Assembly: GCA_902524895.1 (NCBI GenBank)
Contig: CABZFH010000007.1
Span: 1 to 59,174, forward strand
Direction: 5' to 3'
Length of the DNA: 59,174 bases
Source of the DNA: an uncultured Alphaproteobacteria bacterium
GTDB taxonomy: Bacteria > Pseudomonadota > Alphaproteobacteria > Methylaequorales > Methylaequoraceae
The first letter of the stretch is position 1. Each line of letters starts with the position of its first letter. A model generated the notes under the pieces. That model was not told the DNA's origin. It saw only the letters and a list, made by a program, of their open reading frames with translations, and ran no database searches. Below are positions 22,214 through 31,210 of the stretch, piece after piece. Position numbers and translations under genes: made by a program.

Positions 22214-23203
22214 TCATCTAAATAATTCTAATATTTGCCCAATCAATTCTTTTATTCCTAATTTAGTTTTACAAGATATCACGTTATTTTTTTGTTTAAA
22301 AATTGCTTTTAAATTTTTTAATTTTTGATATTTTTCCTCTTCATTTATTAAATCCGATTTATTAAAAACCAGTATTTCTTTTTTTGAGCCCGTAATATTA
22401 CCATATTTCAATAATTCTTTTCTTATAGCATTGTAATCGGATAAAATTTGATCTACAGAAAATGATATATCGCACATATGAATTATATATTTACATCTTT
22501 CAATGTGCGCCAAGAATTTATGACCAAGTCCAATTCCGTCAGATGCTCCTTTAATCAGGCCTGGTAAATCTGCAATTATTACATCTTTTTCGCCTGATCT
22601 GACAACACCTAGCTGAGGTTTAAGAGTAGTGAATGGATAATTTCCTACTTTTGGATTAGCCGAAGATAAACATTTAAGTAGTGAGGATTTGCCGACATTT
22701 GGCAGACCTACAATTCCAATATCTGCTATTAATTTTAACCTTAACCATATCCACTTTTCCTCCCCTATTTTCCCACTCTCAAATTTTCTCGGTGCCCTGT
22801 TCGTTGATGTTTTGAAATTATAGTTACCTTTTCCTCCTGATCCACCCCTAGCAATTAAAAATGAATCTCCTGATTCTTTAAAATCTTTTATTAAATTTTT
22901 TTTATTTTCTGAAAGTATTTGTGTTCCTACTGGCACCTTAATAATTAAGTTTGAACCATTAGAACCAGTTTTTTTTTTCCCAGAACCGTTTTTACCAGCA
23001 CTTCCATAAAAATGTTGTTTATACCTAAAGTCAATCAGGGTATTAAGATTTTCATATGACTTGATATAAATGTAACCCCCTTTTCCTCCATCACCTCCAT
23101 CAGGACCACCCTTAGGTATATTTTTTTCTCTTCTAAAACTTAAACATCCCGAACCACCATTACCTCCTTTTAAAAAAATTTTAGCCTCATCAAGAAACTT
23201 CAT
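22214..23203 (-). CDS. obgE: Obg family GTPase (ObgE/CgtA)
   Basis: Ribosome-associated essential GTPase. The 329 aa include the glycine-rich Obg fold (about 1-158, FLKGGNGGSGCLSFRREK and GPDGGDGGKGG) and a G domain with G1 GLPNVGKSS (about 166-174), G3 DLPG, and G4 NKSD. The protein ends soon after the G domain; no extra C-terminal domain is present, as in compact alphaproteobacterial versions. It follows rpmA by 33 bases, the conserved rplU-rpmA-obgE arrangement. Confidence 0.96.
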   Translation of the reverse strand: MKFLDEAKIFLKGGNGGSGCLSFRREKNIPKGGPDGGDGGKGGYIYIKSYENLNTLIDFRYKQHFYGSAGKNGSGKKKTGSNGSNLIIKVPVGTQILSENKKNLIKDFKESGDSFLIARGGSGGKGNYNFKTSTNRAPRKFESGKIGEEKWIWLRLKLIADIGIVGLPNVGKSSLLKCLSSANPKVGNYPFTTLKPQLGVVRSGEKDVIIADLPGLIKGASDGIGLGHKFLAHIERCKYIIHMCDISFSVDQILSDYNAIRKELLKYGNITGSKKEILVFNKSDLINEEEKYQKLKNLKAIFKQKNNVISCKTKLGIKELIGQILELFR

Positions 23204-23236
23204 TTCTTAACCTAATCAAAAGTTCAAAAGTTATAT

Positions 23237-23497
23237 TTATTCTGAAGAAAGAACTACATTTACGAAAGTTTTACCCTGAGCTTTTTTTTTGAAAAGAACA
23301 TGTCCTTTTTCTAGGGAAAATATAGTGTGATCTTTTCCTATTCCAACATTGTTTCCCGGATGATACTTAGTTCCTCTTTGTCTGATAATTATATTTCCTG
23401 GTACTACCGATTCTCCTCCAAATTTCTTTACACCAAGTCTTCTACCAGCTGTATCTCTTCCGTTTCTAGTACTTCCACCTGCTTTTTTGTGTGCCAT
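23237..23497 (-). CDS. rpmA: 50S ribosomal protein L27
   Basis: Large-subunit ribosomal protein near the peptidyl-transferase centre. The 86 aa start [16 protein letters not shown] and contain the conserved [20 protein letters not shown] and [16 protein letters not shown] segments. There is no N-terminal extension of the kind cleaved in Firmicutes. Three bases separate it from rplU. Confidence 0.98.
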   Translation of the reverse strand: MAHKKAGGSTRNGRDTAGRRLGVKKFGGESVVPGNIIIRQRGTKYHPGNNVGIGKDHTIFSLEKGHVLFKKKAQGKTFVNVVLSSE

Positions 23498-23500
23498 AAT

Positions 23501-23893
23501 TTAATCCTTAAATTCTGTTTTTTGTTTGTTAGTTTGTTCTCGCTTTTGATCAGATGTAACTGAAAGATTTTTTTTTGAGTTTAATGAAAGTTCCTCAACT
23601 CTTATCAGAATAACACTTTGTCTGTGACCAATTTTTCTCCTGTAGTTGTGTCTTCTTTTTTTTTTGAAAATAATAACTTTTTCATCTCTTACAATATCAA
23701 GTATTTTTACTTTAACATATGCATCTTTAATAAAAGGAGAACCTAATGTGATTTCATTATTTTCATTTGAAAATAAAGATATATTTTTAAGCTTTATTAC
23801 ATCGTTCTTTTTACAATCAAAACTCTCAAGTTTTAACACATCACCTTTTTTTGCTTTATATTGTTTTCCACCATTTTCAAAAATTAAAAACAT
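23501..23893 (-). CDS. rplU: 50S ribosomal protein L21
   Basis: Large-subunit ribosomal protein. The 130 aa begin with MFLIFENGGKQYKAKKGD and contain the basic YRRKIGHRQ segment (about 84-92, KKKRRHNY just before). Beyond about residue 103 there is a short lysine- and serine-rich extension (NSKKNLSVTSDQKREQTN) longer than the E. coli protein. First gene of the rplU-rpmA-obgE run. The 164-bp gap to the divergent phaA must hold both promoters. Confidence 0.96.
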   Translation of the reverse strand: MFLIFENGGKQYKAKKGDVLKLESFDCKKNDVIKLKNISLFSNENNEITLGSPFIKDAYVKVKILDIVRDEKVIIFKKKRRHNYRRKIGHRQSVILIRVEELSLNSKKNLSVTSDQKREQTNKQKTEFKD

Positions 23894-24057
23894 AATCCAC
23901 CCTAAAATTGTTATTTATACATGTAAATTTAAGAAATAAAAGTATTATTTAGATTTTAAAAGATTTTTATTTTAATTGAAAAAAATTGTTGTATTGCTTA
24001 TTAAATTAGATTTTGATATTAGTTTATCGAATTTTAATTTTAATTAATTTAGTTCTT

Positions 24058-25233
24058 ATGAAAAATATTGTTATTACATCAGCTAAAAGAACTCCAATAG
24101 GAAAATTTCTTGGAGGTTTAAGTAACTTTTCGGCTTGTGAGCTTGGAAAAATTTGTATAGAAAGCGTAATTCAAGATTCTCAATTAGAAAAAAAACAAAT
24201 TGATGAAACCATAATGGGGCAAGTCTTAACAGGAGGTTCTGGGCAAAATCCAGCTAGGCAAAGTTCATTATTAGCTGGTATACCTGAAGACAAAAGCGCA
24301 CTCACTATAAATCAAGTTTGTGGTTCTGGATTAAGATCAATATCTTTGGGTGCACAGTCTATAATTACTAGTCAATCAGAAATAGTTATTGCTGGTGGTC
24401 AAGAATCAATGAGTAACGCGCACCATACCTCAAATCTTCGAAACGGAATAAAAATGGGGGATGGTGAGCTCAAGGACTCTATGATAATTGACGGTTTGTG
24501 GTGCGCAATGAATGATTATCATATGGGAATTACAGCAGAAAATGTTGCTGAAAAATATAAGATATCAAAAGATGATCAAGATCAGTTTGCAACTGAATCC
24601 CAAAACAAAGCTGAATATGCGCAAAAAAATTCCAAATTTAAAAATGAAATCATACCAATAAAATATCAAAGAAAAAAAGATGAAATAGAAATTGCGTCGG
24701 ATGAATTTCCTAGACATGGTTCAACTTTTGATGCCATTAACAAACTTAAACCTGTTTTTAAAAAAGACGGTAGTGTGTCAGCTGGAAATGCATCTGGCAT
24801 TAATGATGGTGCTGCAGCTGTATGTTTAATGAGTGAAGAAAAGGCAAACTCCCTAAATCTTTCACCATTAGCAAAAATAATTTCATGGGCTACGGTTGGC
24901 GTAGATCCAACAATTATGGGAATTGGACCAATAAATGCTGTAAAAAAAGCATTAAGTATTGCTAATTGGGAGATTGGAGACCTTGATTTAATTGAAGCTA
25001 ATGAAGCATTTGCAGCACAAGCACTAGCAGTAAGTAAAGAACTAGACTGGGATATGAAAAAAGTAAACGTCAATGGTGGAGCTATAGCGTTAGGTCATCC
25101 TATTGGAGCTTCGGGTGCAAGAATTTTGATAACACTTATTCATGAATTAAAAAATAGAAATAAGAAAAGAGGTCTTGCTACTTTATGTATAGGTGGAGGA
25201 CAGGGTATAGCAATGTGTGTAGAGAGGAGTTAA
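24058..25233 (+). CDS. phaA: Acetyl-CoA acetyltransferase (thiolase) PhaA
   Basis: Biosynthetic thiolase condensing two acetyl-CoA to acetoacetyl-CoA. The ATG at 24058 gives the canonical MKNIVITSAKRTPIGKF start (391 aa); an earlier in-frame codon at 24013 would add 15 unrelated hydrophobic residues. Catalytic residues are the acyl-accepting cysteine in NQVCGSGLRS (about 88), the histidine in ALGHPIGASGAR (about 347) and the second cysteine in CIGGGQG (about 377). With the adjacent phaB it supplies the C4 entry of the ethylmalonyl-CoA pathway whose later genes lie at 41-46 kb. No polyhydroxyalkanoate synthase is in the window. Confidence 0.95.
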   Translation: MKNIVITSAKRTPIGKFLGGLSNFSACELGKICIESVIQDSQLEKKQIDETIMGQVLTGGSGQNPARQSSLLAGIPEDKSALTINQVCGSGLRSISLGAQSIITSQSEIVIAGGQESMSNAHHTSNLRNGIKMGDGELKDSMIIDGLWCAMNDYHMGITAENVAEKYKISKDDQDQFATESQNKAEYAQKNSKFKNEIIPIKYQRKKDEIEIASDEFPRHGSTFDAINKLKPVFKKDGSVSAGNASGINDGAAAVCLMSEEKANSLNLSPLAKIISWATVGVDPTIMGIGPINAVKKALSIANWEIGDLDLIEANEAFAAQALAVSKELDWDMKKVNVNGGAIALGHPIGASGARILITLIHELKNRNKKRGLATLCIGGGQGIAMCVERS

Positions 25234-25236
25234 TTT

Positions 25237-25959
25237 ATGAATAAGGTTGCACTGGTAACAGGAGGAACTCGAGGAATTGGGGAGTCTATTTCAAAATTAC
25301 TAAATGAGAATAATTATACTGTTATTGCGTCCTATAATAGTAATGATGAAGCAGCTCAAAAATTTGCTTCTAAAAACGAAATTGAAATAAAAAAGTGGGA
25401 TGTAAGTTCTTACGAAGAGACAAAAATAGCAATTGAAAAGCTTAAATCTAAGTATGGACAAATTGATATATTGGTTAATAACGCTGGTATTACTAAAGAT
25501 GCACCTCTTCACAAAATGAAAAAAGAAAAATGGGATGCTGTGATCAATGTGAATCTAAATTCAATCTTTAATTTAACGTCCAATGTTATTAACGATATGA
25601 GAGATAACGGCTTTGGAAGAATAATTCATATATCTTCCGTAAATGGTCAAAAAGGGCAGTTTGGACAAACAAATTATTCGGCAACAAAAGCTGCCATGGA
25701 AGGATTCTCAAAATCATTAGCGTTAGAAAGCGCAAGTAAAGGAATAACATCTAATGTTATTTCACCAGGATACATTAACACTGAAATGGTTGCAGCAATT
25801 AGAGAAGACATTTTAAGTAGTATAATTGAAACAATACCAGCCAAAAGACTTGGTGAATCTAATGAAATTGCAGAAATGGTTCTATATTTAGTTTCAGAAA
25901 AAGCAGGATATATTAACGGTGCAACATTCTCAATTAATGGTGGGTTATATATGGATTAA
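25237..25959 (+). CDS. phaB: Acetoacetyl-CoA reductase PhaB (SDR)
   Basis: Short-chain dehydrogenase reducing acetoacetyl-CoA to (R)-3-hydroxybutyryl-CoA with NADPH. The 240 aa show the TGGTRGIG cofactor loop (about 8-15), NNAG (about 80-83), the catalytic serine in IHISSVNGQKGQFGQ, and YSATK (about 148-152). Close to FabG, but the PhaB-type VNGQKGQFGQTNYSATKA block and the thiolase three bases upstream favour PhaB. An AGGAG lies before the ATG. It ends one base from the convergent gloB gene. Confidence 0.92.
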   Translation: MNKVALVTGGTRGIGESISKLLNENNYTVIASYNSNDEAAQKFASKNEIEIKKWDVSSYEETKIAIEKLKSKYGQIDILVNNAGITKDAPLHKMKKEKWDAVINVNLNSIFNLTSNVINDMRDNGFGRIIHISSVNGQKGQFGQTNYSATKAAMEGFSKSLALESASKGITSNVISPGYINTEMVAAIREDILSSIIETIPAKRLGESNEIAEMVLYLVSEKAGYINGATFSINGGLYMD

Positions 25960-25960
25960 A

Positions 25961-26722
25961 TTAAAATTCATCTTTCATTTTTCTTATCTTTTTAAAATTT
26001 TCAAGCTCCTCACCTATTAAACCAGTATCTTCTTTAAATTTTTTATCATTTACTTTAAAAAAAGGATTAATTTTTTTTTCGATTTCTAATTTTGAGGGAA
26101 CAGAAGGATTTCCTCTATTTCTAAGTTTTTTGATTTCTCTTAATTTTGAAGATAAAACTTGGTCATTAGGAGTCAAACTAATAGCAAATTCTAAATTTGA
26201 CTCTGTATATTCGTGACCACAATAAACCAAAGTTTCGTTTGGAAATGATTTTATGAGTTTCAGAGATTCTAACATTTGCTCTTGAGTTCCTTCAAATATT
26301 CTTCCACAACCAAATGAAAATAGGGTGTCGCCGCAAAACAAAATCTTATCTTCGAAAAAATGATAAATAATATGACCAATTGTGTGGCCAGGAGTTTCAT
26401 GTACCTTGAAAATTGAACTTCCAAGTTTGAATGTTTCTCCGTTCTTAATGGTTATGTCAATTTCTGGAATTCTTTTTCTATCAATATTGGCTCCTAATAT
26501 TTTGCAGTTAGTTTTTTTTTTCAACTCTAAATTTCCTCCCACATGATCATGATGATGATGCGTGTTTAAAATAAAATCTAATTTTAGATTATTTAATTCT
26601 AGAGTTTTCAAGACTAACTCAGATACGCATGGGTCTACACATGCAGTTACACCTGATTCTTTATCAGTAAGAATATAAATATAATTATCACTTAGTGCTG
26701 GGACTATTATTACATCTATCAT
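25961..26722 (-). CDS. gloB: Hydroxyacylglutathione hydrolase (glyoxalase II)
   Basis: Metallo-beta-lactamase-fold hydrolase that releases lactate and glutathione from S-lactoylglutathione, detoxifying methylglyoxal. The 253 aa contain the dinuclear metal motif THHHHDHVGG (about 54-63), ETPGHTIGHI (about 108-117), FCGDTLFSFGCGR (about 128-140) and YCGHEYTESN (about 166-175), followed by the C-terminal substrate domain with RGNPSVPS. It overlaps metW by one base and ends convergently with phaB. Confidence 0.95.
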   Translation of the reverse strand: MIDVIIVPALSDNYIYILTDKESGVTACVDPCVSELVLKTLELNNLKLDFILNTHHHHDHVGGNLELKKKTNCKILGANIDRKRIPEIDITIKNGETFKLGSSIFKVHETPGHTIGHIIYHFFEDKILFCGDTLFSFGCGRIFEGTQEQMLESLKLIKSFPNETLVYCGHEYTESNLEFAISLTPNDQVLSSKLREIKKLRNRGNPSVPSKLEIEKKINPFFKVNDKKFKEDTGLIGEELENFKKIRKMKDEF

Positions 26723-27327
26723 TAGTAGTCTTTAATAATTGAAAAAATAGCTTGATATGCAAAAAAATTTCCAAAAAAAACAGGTAAAAAGACATCACTT
26801 CTTGAGTTAATTAATATTTTTTTTTGGATTCTTATTTGATTATCCTCGCAAAATATCTCAAAATCTTTAATCGTACACAAGTGGATATTTGGAGAATCAA
26901 ACCAATTATATGGCAAAATTTTTGATTGAGGCATTTGACCAGAAAGCATCAAATCTCTCCTAATTTTCCAATAACCAAAATTAGGAAATGAAATAATTGC
27001 CCTTCTACTAATTCTTACTAAATTATTTATAACTAAATCTGGAGATATCATTGCTTGTATTGTTTGACTTAGAACAGCAGTAGTAAAGAAGTTATCTGGA
27101 TAATCCTTTAAATCGATGTTTGCATCCCCTTGTATTACTGCAAGCCCCTTTTCTACACACTTATTTACTCCTTTTTGATTGATCTCAATTCCTCTGCAGT
27201 CAACATTCTTATGTTCGGATAAGTAACTTAGTAATATACCTTCTCCACAACCAACATCTAGAACTACTTCATTACGATTGATTATATCATATATTATCTT
27301 TAAATCCTTTCTCAAAGTATTGACCAT
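26722..27327 (-). CDS. metW: Methionine biosynthesis protein MetW
   Basis: Class I methyltransferase-fold protein always found beside metX in many proteobacteria. The 201 aa show VLDVGCGEGILLSYLSE (about 22-38) as the SAM-type motif I, GIEINQKGVNKCV, and the family block FPNFGYWKIRRDLMLSGQMP (about 115-134). Its role is tied to MetX activity in other bacteria, but its own methyl acceptor is unknown. It overlaps metX by one base and gloB by one base, so the three genes are translationally linked. Confidence 0.94.
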   Translation of the reverse strand: MVNTLRKDLKIIYDIINRNEVVLDVGCGEGILLSYLSEHKNVDCRGIEINQKGVNKCVEKGLAVIQGDANIDLKDYPDNFFTTAVLSQTIQAMISPDLVINNLVRISRRAIISFPNFGYWKIRRDLMLSGQMPQSKILPYNWFDSPNIHLCTIKDFEIFCEDNQIRIQKKILINSRSDVFLPVFFGNFFAYQAIFSIIKDY

Positions 27328-28436
27328 TAAAATACACTTTTTTGTAAGCCATTTAAAAACCCATTCAAGGTTTTATGGAATTCAATTTCATTTAGTAAAA
27401 ATGCATCATGACCCTTGTCTGTTTTAATTTCTACAAAACTTACATTTGAGCCGCAACTGTTCAAAAATTTTATCATTGCCTTAGTTTCAGAAGTCGGAAA
27501 GAGCCAATCAGAAGAGAAAGTAAAAAAACAAAATCTAATTTTAATTTTTTTAAATTTATTAAACAATCGATTTTGCACTATAGATAAATCAAAATAATCC
27601 ATAGCTTTAGTTATATATAAATAACTATTTGCGTCAAATCTATCAACAAATGAATAGCCCTGATGCTTAAGATAGCTTTCAATTTGAAAATCAACATCGA
27701 ATTTGTATGAAAACTTTTGTCCTTTTTGTAAATTTCTTCCAAATTTTCTTTGAAGTGCTGATTCCGAAAGATAAGTGATATGCGCAATCATCCTTGCCAC
27801 AGACAAACCTCTTTTTGGTTTTGTTTTTTTATCTATATATTTACCTTTGTGCCAATTAGGATCTGACATTATTGATTGCCTACCTATTTCATGAAAAGCA
27901 ATATTTTGAGCTGAATGTCTATACGAGGTTGCTATTGGTATTATCGCATGTACTCTTTCGGCATATGATACTCCCCATTCTAATGCTTGCATACCACCCA
28001 TAGAACCCCCAATTACAGCAAATAATTTATCAATCTTAAAATAGTCTACTAATCTAATTTGTGCTTTAACCATATCCGAAATTGTTATTACTGGGAAATT
28101 CAAATCATATCTTTTACCAGTTTTAGGATTTATACTTGACGGACCAGTACTTCCCTGACATCCACCTATTACATTGCTACATATAACAAAAAATTTTTTA
28201 GTATTAATTGGTTTTCCAGGCCCTACTAATTTATTCCACCAACCTTCTTTTTTTGTTATTGGACTAATTCCACTACAATATTGATCACCACTCAATGCAT
28301 GACATATAAAGATTGCATTTGATTTATCCTTATTAAGTTTCCCATAAGTTTCGAATGCTATTTCACACTTTTGTAAAGATAAACCACTATCAAGTTTAAG
28401 GTCATCTTCAAAAATAATTTTATTAATTTTTTTCAT
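27327..28436 (-). CDS. metX: Homoserine O-acyltransferase MetX
   Basis: Alpha/beta-hydrolase acyltransferase that activates homoserine in methionine synthesis. The 369 aa contain the oxyanion region FICHALSGDQYCSG (about 43-56), WWNKLVGPGKPI, the nucleophile elbow GGSMGGMQALEW (about 142-153) and a C-terminal DGHDAFL-type segment (KGHDAFLLNE). Whether it uses acetyl- or succinyl-CoA cannot be read safely from the sequence. First gene of metX-metW-gloB, divergent from hisC; the 100-bp gap carries dyad-rich sequence listed separately. Confidence 0.94.
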   Translation of the reverse strand: MKKINKIIFEDDLKLDSGLSLQKCEIAFETYGKLNKDKSNAIFICHALSGDQYCSGISPITKKEGWWNKLVGPGKPINTKKFFVICSNVIGGCQGSTGPSSINPKTGKRYDLNFPVITISDMVKAQIRLVDYFKIDKLFAVIGGSMGGMQALEWGVSYAERVHAIIPIATSYRHSAQNIAFHEIGRQSIMSDPNWHKGKYIDKKTKPKRGLSVARMIAHITYLSESALQRKFGRNLQKGQKFSYKFDVDFQIESYLKHQGYSFVDRFDANSYLYITKAMDYFDLSIVQNRLFNKFKKIKIRFCFFTFSSDWLFPTSETKAMIKFLNSCGSNVSFVEIKTDKGHDAFLLNEIEFHKTLNGFLNGLQKSVF

Positions 28437-28462
28437 TTTTTTAAAATGTGATGTTAGATTAC

Positions 28463-28490
28463 TTGACTTAGATCACATCATAGCTATGTT
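28463..28490 (+). promoter_or_regulatory. Putative hisC promoter overlapping an FNR/CRP-like dyad in the metX-hisC gap
   Basis: TTGACT (28463-28468), a 16-base spacer and TATGTT (28485-28490) resemble a sigma-70 promoter reading toward hisC. The -35 box is part of TTGAC-N4-ATCAC (28463-28476), close to the FNR-family consensus TTGAT-N4-ATCAA. A longer inverted repeat ATGTGAT/ATCACAT spans 28446-28478, and an 8-bp palindrome ATAGCTAT is at 28480-28487. No regulator is identified in the window, so this is a suggestion from sequence shape only. Confidence 0.3.
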
Positions 28491-28536
28491 GATGCAGTAG
28501 TCAAAATAATTTATTTGTTTGAAGTCAGTTAATAAT

Positions 28537-29646
28537 ATGAAAAATAAAAAAGTAAATATTGTATTAAATAAAATAAAGCTAAGTATCAACAAAATTGCAA
28601 AATATGAACCAGGAGAAAGTGAAAATGAATCTATTGATGGTATTAAACTCTCGTCAAATGAATCACCATTCTTGATTCCTCAAACAATTAAAAAAAAAAT
28701 GCAGTTAAATCTTAATAAACTAAATCTCTATCCAGATGGTGACTGTTTAATTTTAAAAAAAGCAATCTCTGATAGGTATAAAATTAATTTTAATCAAATT
28801 ATTTGTGGTAATGGTTCTGATGATATTTTATCTCTAATTGGCCTAGCGTTTTCTAAAGAAAGTTGTGAGATTATTTGTAACAAATATGGGTTCTTATATT
28901 ATCCAATAATAGCAAATGCTGTTGGTGCTAAAGTAGTTTTTTCAAATAAAAATTCGTTAATAGTTGATGAAAACGATATAGTAAAAAAAGTTAGTAAAAA
29001 AACTAATCTTGTATTTCTTGCAAATCCAAATAATCCAACGGGGTTGATAGTAGAAAAAAAAAGACTTGTTAGGATGCTAAAAAAAATTCCACCCCATGTA
29101 ATAGTTGTCATCGACGGAGCATATGCAGAATATGTTAAGGAAAAAGGTTTTTCTGATGGTTTAGAGTTGGTGAAAAGCTTTCCAAATGTTGTAGTAACTA
29201 GAACATTTTCAAAAATTTATGCAATGGCAGGATTAAGATTAGGTTGGGCATATTCCTCAAAAGAAGTAATAAGTACTTTAGAAAAAATTAGAGGACCATT
29301 TAATGTAAACACTATTGCACAAATTGCTGGAGCGGCAATGCTGAAAGATGAGAATTTTCTAAGAAAATCAATAAAACATAACGAAAAGTGGAAATCTTGG
29401 CTTACAAATGAAATTAATTTACTTGGATTCGAAACTCAGCATAGCTTTGCAAATTTTATACTCGTAAAATGTAATTTAAAAAAATTTACAGCAGAATCCT
29501 TAGTGTCTTGTCTAAAAAAAAGAAAAATTTTTATTAGACACATGCAAAGCTATGGACTTAAAAATTACTTTAGAATCTCGGTTGGTAAAAGTAGTGAATT
29601 AAAAAAACTAATATTAAGTCTAAAAGAAATAGTAAAAAATGAATAA
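28537..29646 (+). CDS. hisC: Histidinol-phosphate/aromatic aminotransferase (HisC family)
   Basis: PLP-dependent fold-type I aminotransferase. I choose the ATG at 28537 (369 aa); a TTG at 28519 would add six residues. Features are the substrate-binding KLSSNESPF (about 38-46), the cofactor loop GNGSDDILSLI (about 88-98), NPNNPTG (about 162-168), and the PLP lysine in TRTFSKIYAMAGLRLGW (about 225-241). The following gene, with 8-nt overlap, is tyrC, so the main job may be aromatic (tyrosine/phenylalanine) transamination; HisC-family enzymes often serve both histidine and aromatic pathways. No other his gene is nearby. Confidence 0.88.
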   Translation: MKNKKVNIVLNKIKLSINKIAKYEPGESENESIDGIKLSSNESPFLIPQTIKKKMQLNLNKLNLYPDGDCLILKKAISDRYKINFNQIICGNGSDDILSLIGLAFSKESCEIICNKYGFLYYPIIANAVGAKVVFSNKNSLIVDENDIVKKVSKKTNLVFLANPNNPTGLIVEKKRLVRMLKKIPPHVIVVIDGAYAEYVKEKGFSDGLELVKSFPNVVVTRTFSKIYAMAGLRLGWAYSSKEVISTLEKIRGPFNVNTIAQIAGAAMLKDENFLRKSIKHNEKWKSWLTNEINLLGFETQHSFANFILVKCNLKKFTAESLVSCLKKRKIFIRHMQSYGLKNYFRISVGKSSELKKLILSLKEIVKNE

Positions 29647-30523
29647 AGAAAATAAATACATAATAAATCAAGTCGCAATTATAGGACCTGGTTTAATTGG
29701 TGCATCGTTAGGTTTAGCCTTGAAGAGTAAAAAAATTTGCAAAACAATAATTGGTATCGATAATTGTAAAAAGAATTTGAGAGATGCAATTAATAATAAA
29801 TCAATAGATTTTGGTTATCATAAAATTGATAATAGAATTACAAATACGGATGTATTTTTTTTATGCACACCAGTGAGTCAACTGAACAATGTTATTGAAC
29901 AATTAATACCATTTCTAAAAAAAGACTCAGTAGTAACAGATGTTGGGTCAGTTAAAAATGTTTTTAAAAAAAATGTCATCTCTAAAGTAAACAGAATCGG
30001 TTTCTTAGTTCCTGCTCATCCTATAGCAGGAACTGAGTTCTCAGGCGCAAAAAATGCCCGCCAAGATATGTTTTTTAATCGATGGTGTATCATTACTCCT
30101 GTCAATCGAAAGATACTAGGAGTCAAATTAATTAGATCAATTTGGAAAAAAATTGGAATGATGGTGGCAACTATGAGTCCTGAGGAACATGATAAAATAA
30201 TGTCAATAACTTCTCATTTACCTCATTTAATAGCATTTACAATAGTAGGTTTAGCGTTGAATTATAGTAAAAAAGAAAAAAAACAATTGTTAAATTTTTC
30301 AGCGGGTGGGTTCAAGGATTTTACTAGAATTGCATCTTCCGACCCTAAAATGTGGAAAGACATATTTTTAAGTAATCGTAAAGATATCTTAAAAACGTTG
30401 GAAATGTTTATTAAAAATTTGAATTCTTTTAAAAATTTAATTCAATATGAAAAATCAAGTCAGATTATGAATTTTATTAATGAGACAAAAAAGATAAGAA
30501 AAGAAATTGTAAAGTTAGAGTAA
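29639..30523 (+). CDS. tyrC: Prephenate/arogenate dehydrogenase
   Basis: NAD(P)-dependent dehydrogenase in tyrosine synthesis, acting on prephenate or arogenate. The 294 aa contain the Rossmann motif IIGPGLIGASLGLAL (about 14-28), FLCTPVSQL, VTDVGSVKN, and the catalytic block HPIAGTEFSGAKNARQDMF (about 126-144). The 5' end overlaps hisC by eight bases, forming an aromatic amino-acid pair. The 3' end overlaps the convergent plsC gene by nine bases. Cyclohexadienyl specificity is possible. Confidence 0.92.
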   Translation: MNKENKYIINQVAIIGPGLIGASLGLALKSKKICKTIIGIDNCKKNLRDAINNKSIDFGYHKIDNRITNTDVFFLCTPVSQLNNVIEQLIPFLKKDSVVTDVGSVKNVFKKNVISKVNRIGFLVPAHPIAGTEFSGAKNARQDMFFNRWCIITPVNRKILGVKLIRSIWKKIGMMVATMSPEEHDKIMSITSHLPHLIAFTIVGLALNYSKKEKKQLLNFSAGGFKDFTRIASSDPKMWKDIFLSNRKDILKTLEMFIKNLNSFKNLIQYEKSSQIMNFINETKKIRKEIVKLE

Positions 30524-31210
30524 GTTTTCATAATAAATTTTTTCAAGCTTTTCCAATACTTCATTTTTGTTGTTATTAAACGGAATAACAGGAAAAATTT
30601 TTAAGTTAATTTTGCCTTTGTTTTTAATAAATTTTCTGTTTACCCAATATCTTCCTGAATTGTGTTTTACAGGTAAAATAGGTAGTGAAAGATTTTTTGC
30701 TAAAGCCGTGATACCAGGATTTAATATTGTTCTTTGATTCGGATTTAATCTTGTCCCCTCTGGGAAAATTATTATTGAATGTATTCCTTCAGTGAATCTT
30801 TTTTTTGATTCTGTCAATATTTTTTTCATAGATATGTACCTATTATTCCTATCAACATATATAAATCCCAATTTTTTAAAATAACTTCTAAAAATGGGTA
30901 TTCGATTAAGATCGTGCTTAAGTACAAATATTGACCTTTTAAAAATAATTGGTAAGAAAAATGTTTCCCAAACTGATTGATGATTCGATGCAATTAAAAA
31001 TGGTTTTTTGGGAATATTTTCTAAACCGATTACTTTGTAATCAATTTCTAATATTACATTGGAAAATTTAATTACTACTATTGACCAATAATTTGCAATC
31101 TTAAATGCAAAGTTTCTTGTAAAGAATTTAACCATTGAAAAAGTTGAAAAATACAAAATTGTCCAAACATAAAAGAAAATATAAAAAATTAAACTTCTCA
31201 AAAATCTCAT
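30515..31210 (-). CDS. plsC: 1-acyl-sn-glycerol-3-phosphate acyltransferase (PlsC family)
   Basis: Membrane-associated acyltransferase making phosphatidate. The 231 aa have an N-terminal hydrophobic segment (about 5-30) and the four-block acyltransferase pattern: NHQSVWE (about 76-82, glutamate in the usual HX4D aspartate place, which is common in alphaproteobacterial versions), GFIYVDR, FPEGTR (about 150-155) and LPVKHNSGRYW. It overlaps the DUF218 gene by four bases and ends the argH-to-plsC minus-strand series. Confidence 0.9.
   Translation of the reverse strand: MRFLRSLIFYIFFYVWTILYFSTFSMVKFFTRNFAFKIANYWSIVVIKFSNVILEIDYKVIGLENIPKKPFLIASNHQSVWETFFLPIIFKRSIFVLKHDLNRIPIFRSYFKKLGFIYVDRNNRYISMKKILTESKKRFTEGIHSIIIFPEGTRLNPNQRTILNPGITALAKNLSLPILPVKHNSGRYWVNRKFIKNKGKINLKIFPVIPFNNNKNEVLEKLEKIYYENLL

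Noticed and set aside
28437-28536. SAM riboswitch upstream of metX
   Set aside because: Alphaproteobacterial metX genes often have SAM-II leaders, but the gap lacks the CGCAAAG/AAAGCGC-type pairing and is too short; only simple dyads are seen.
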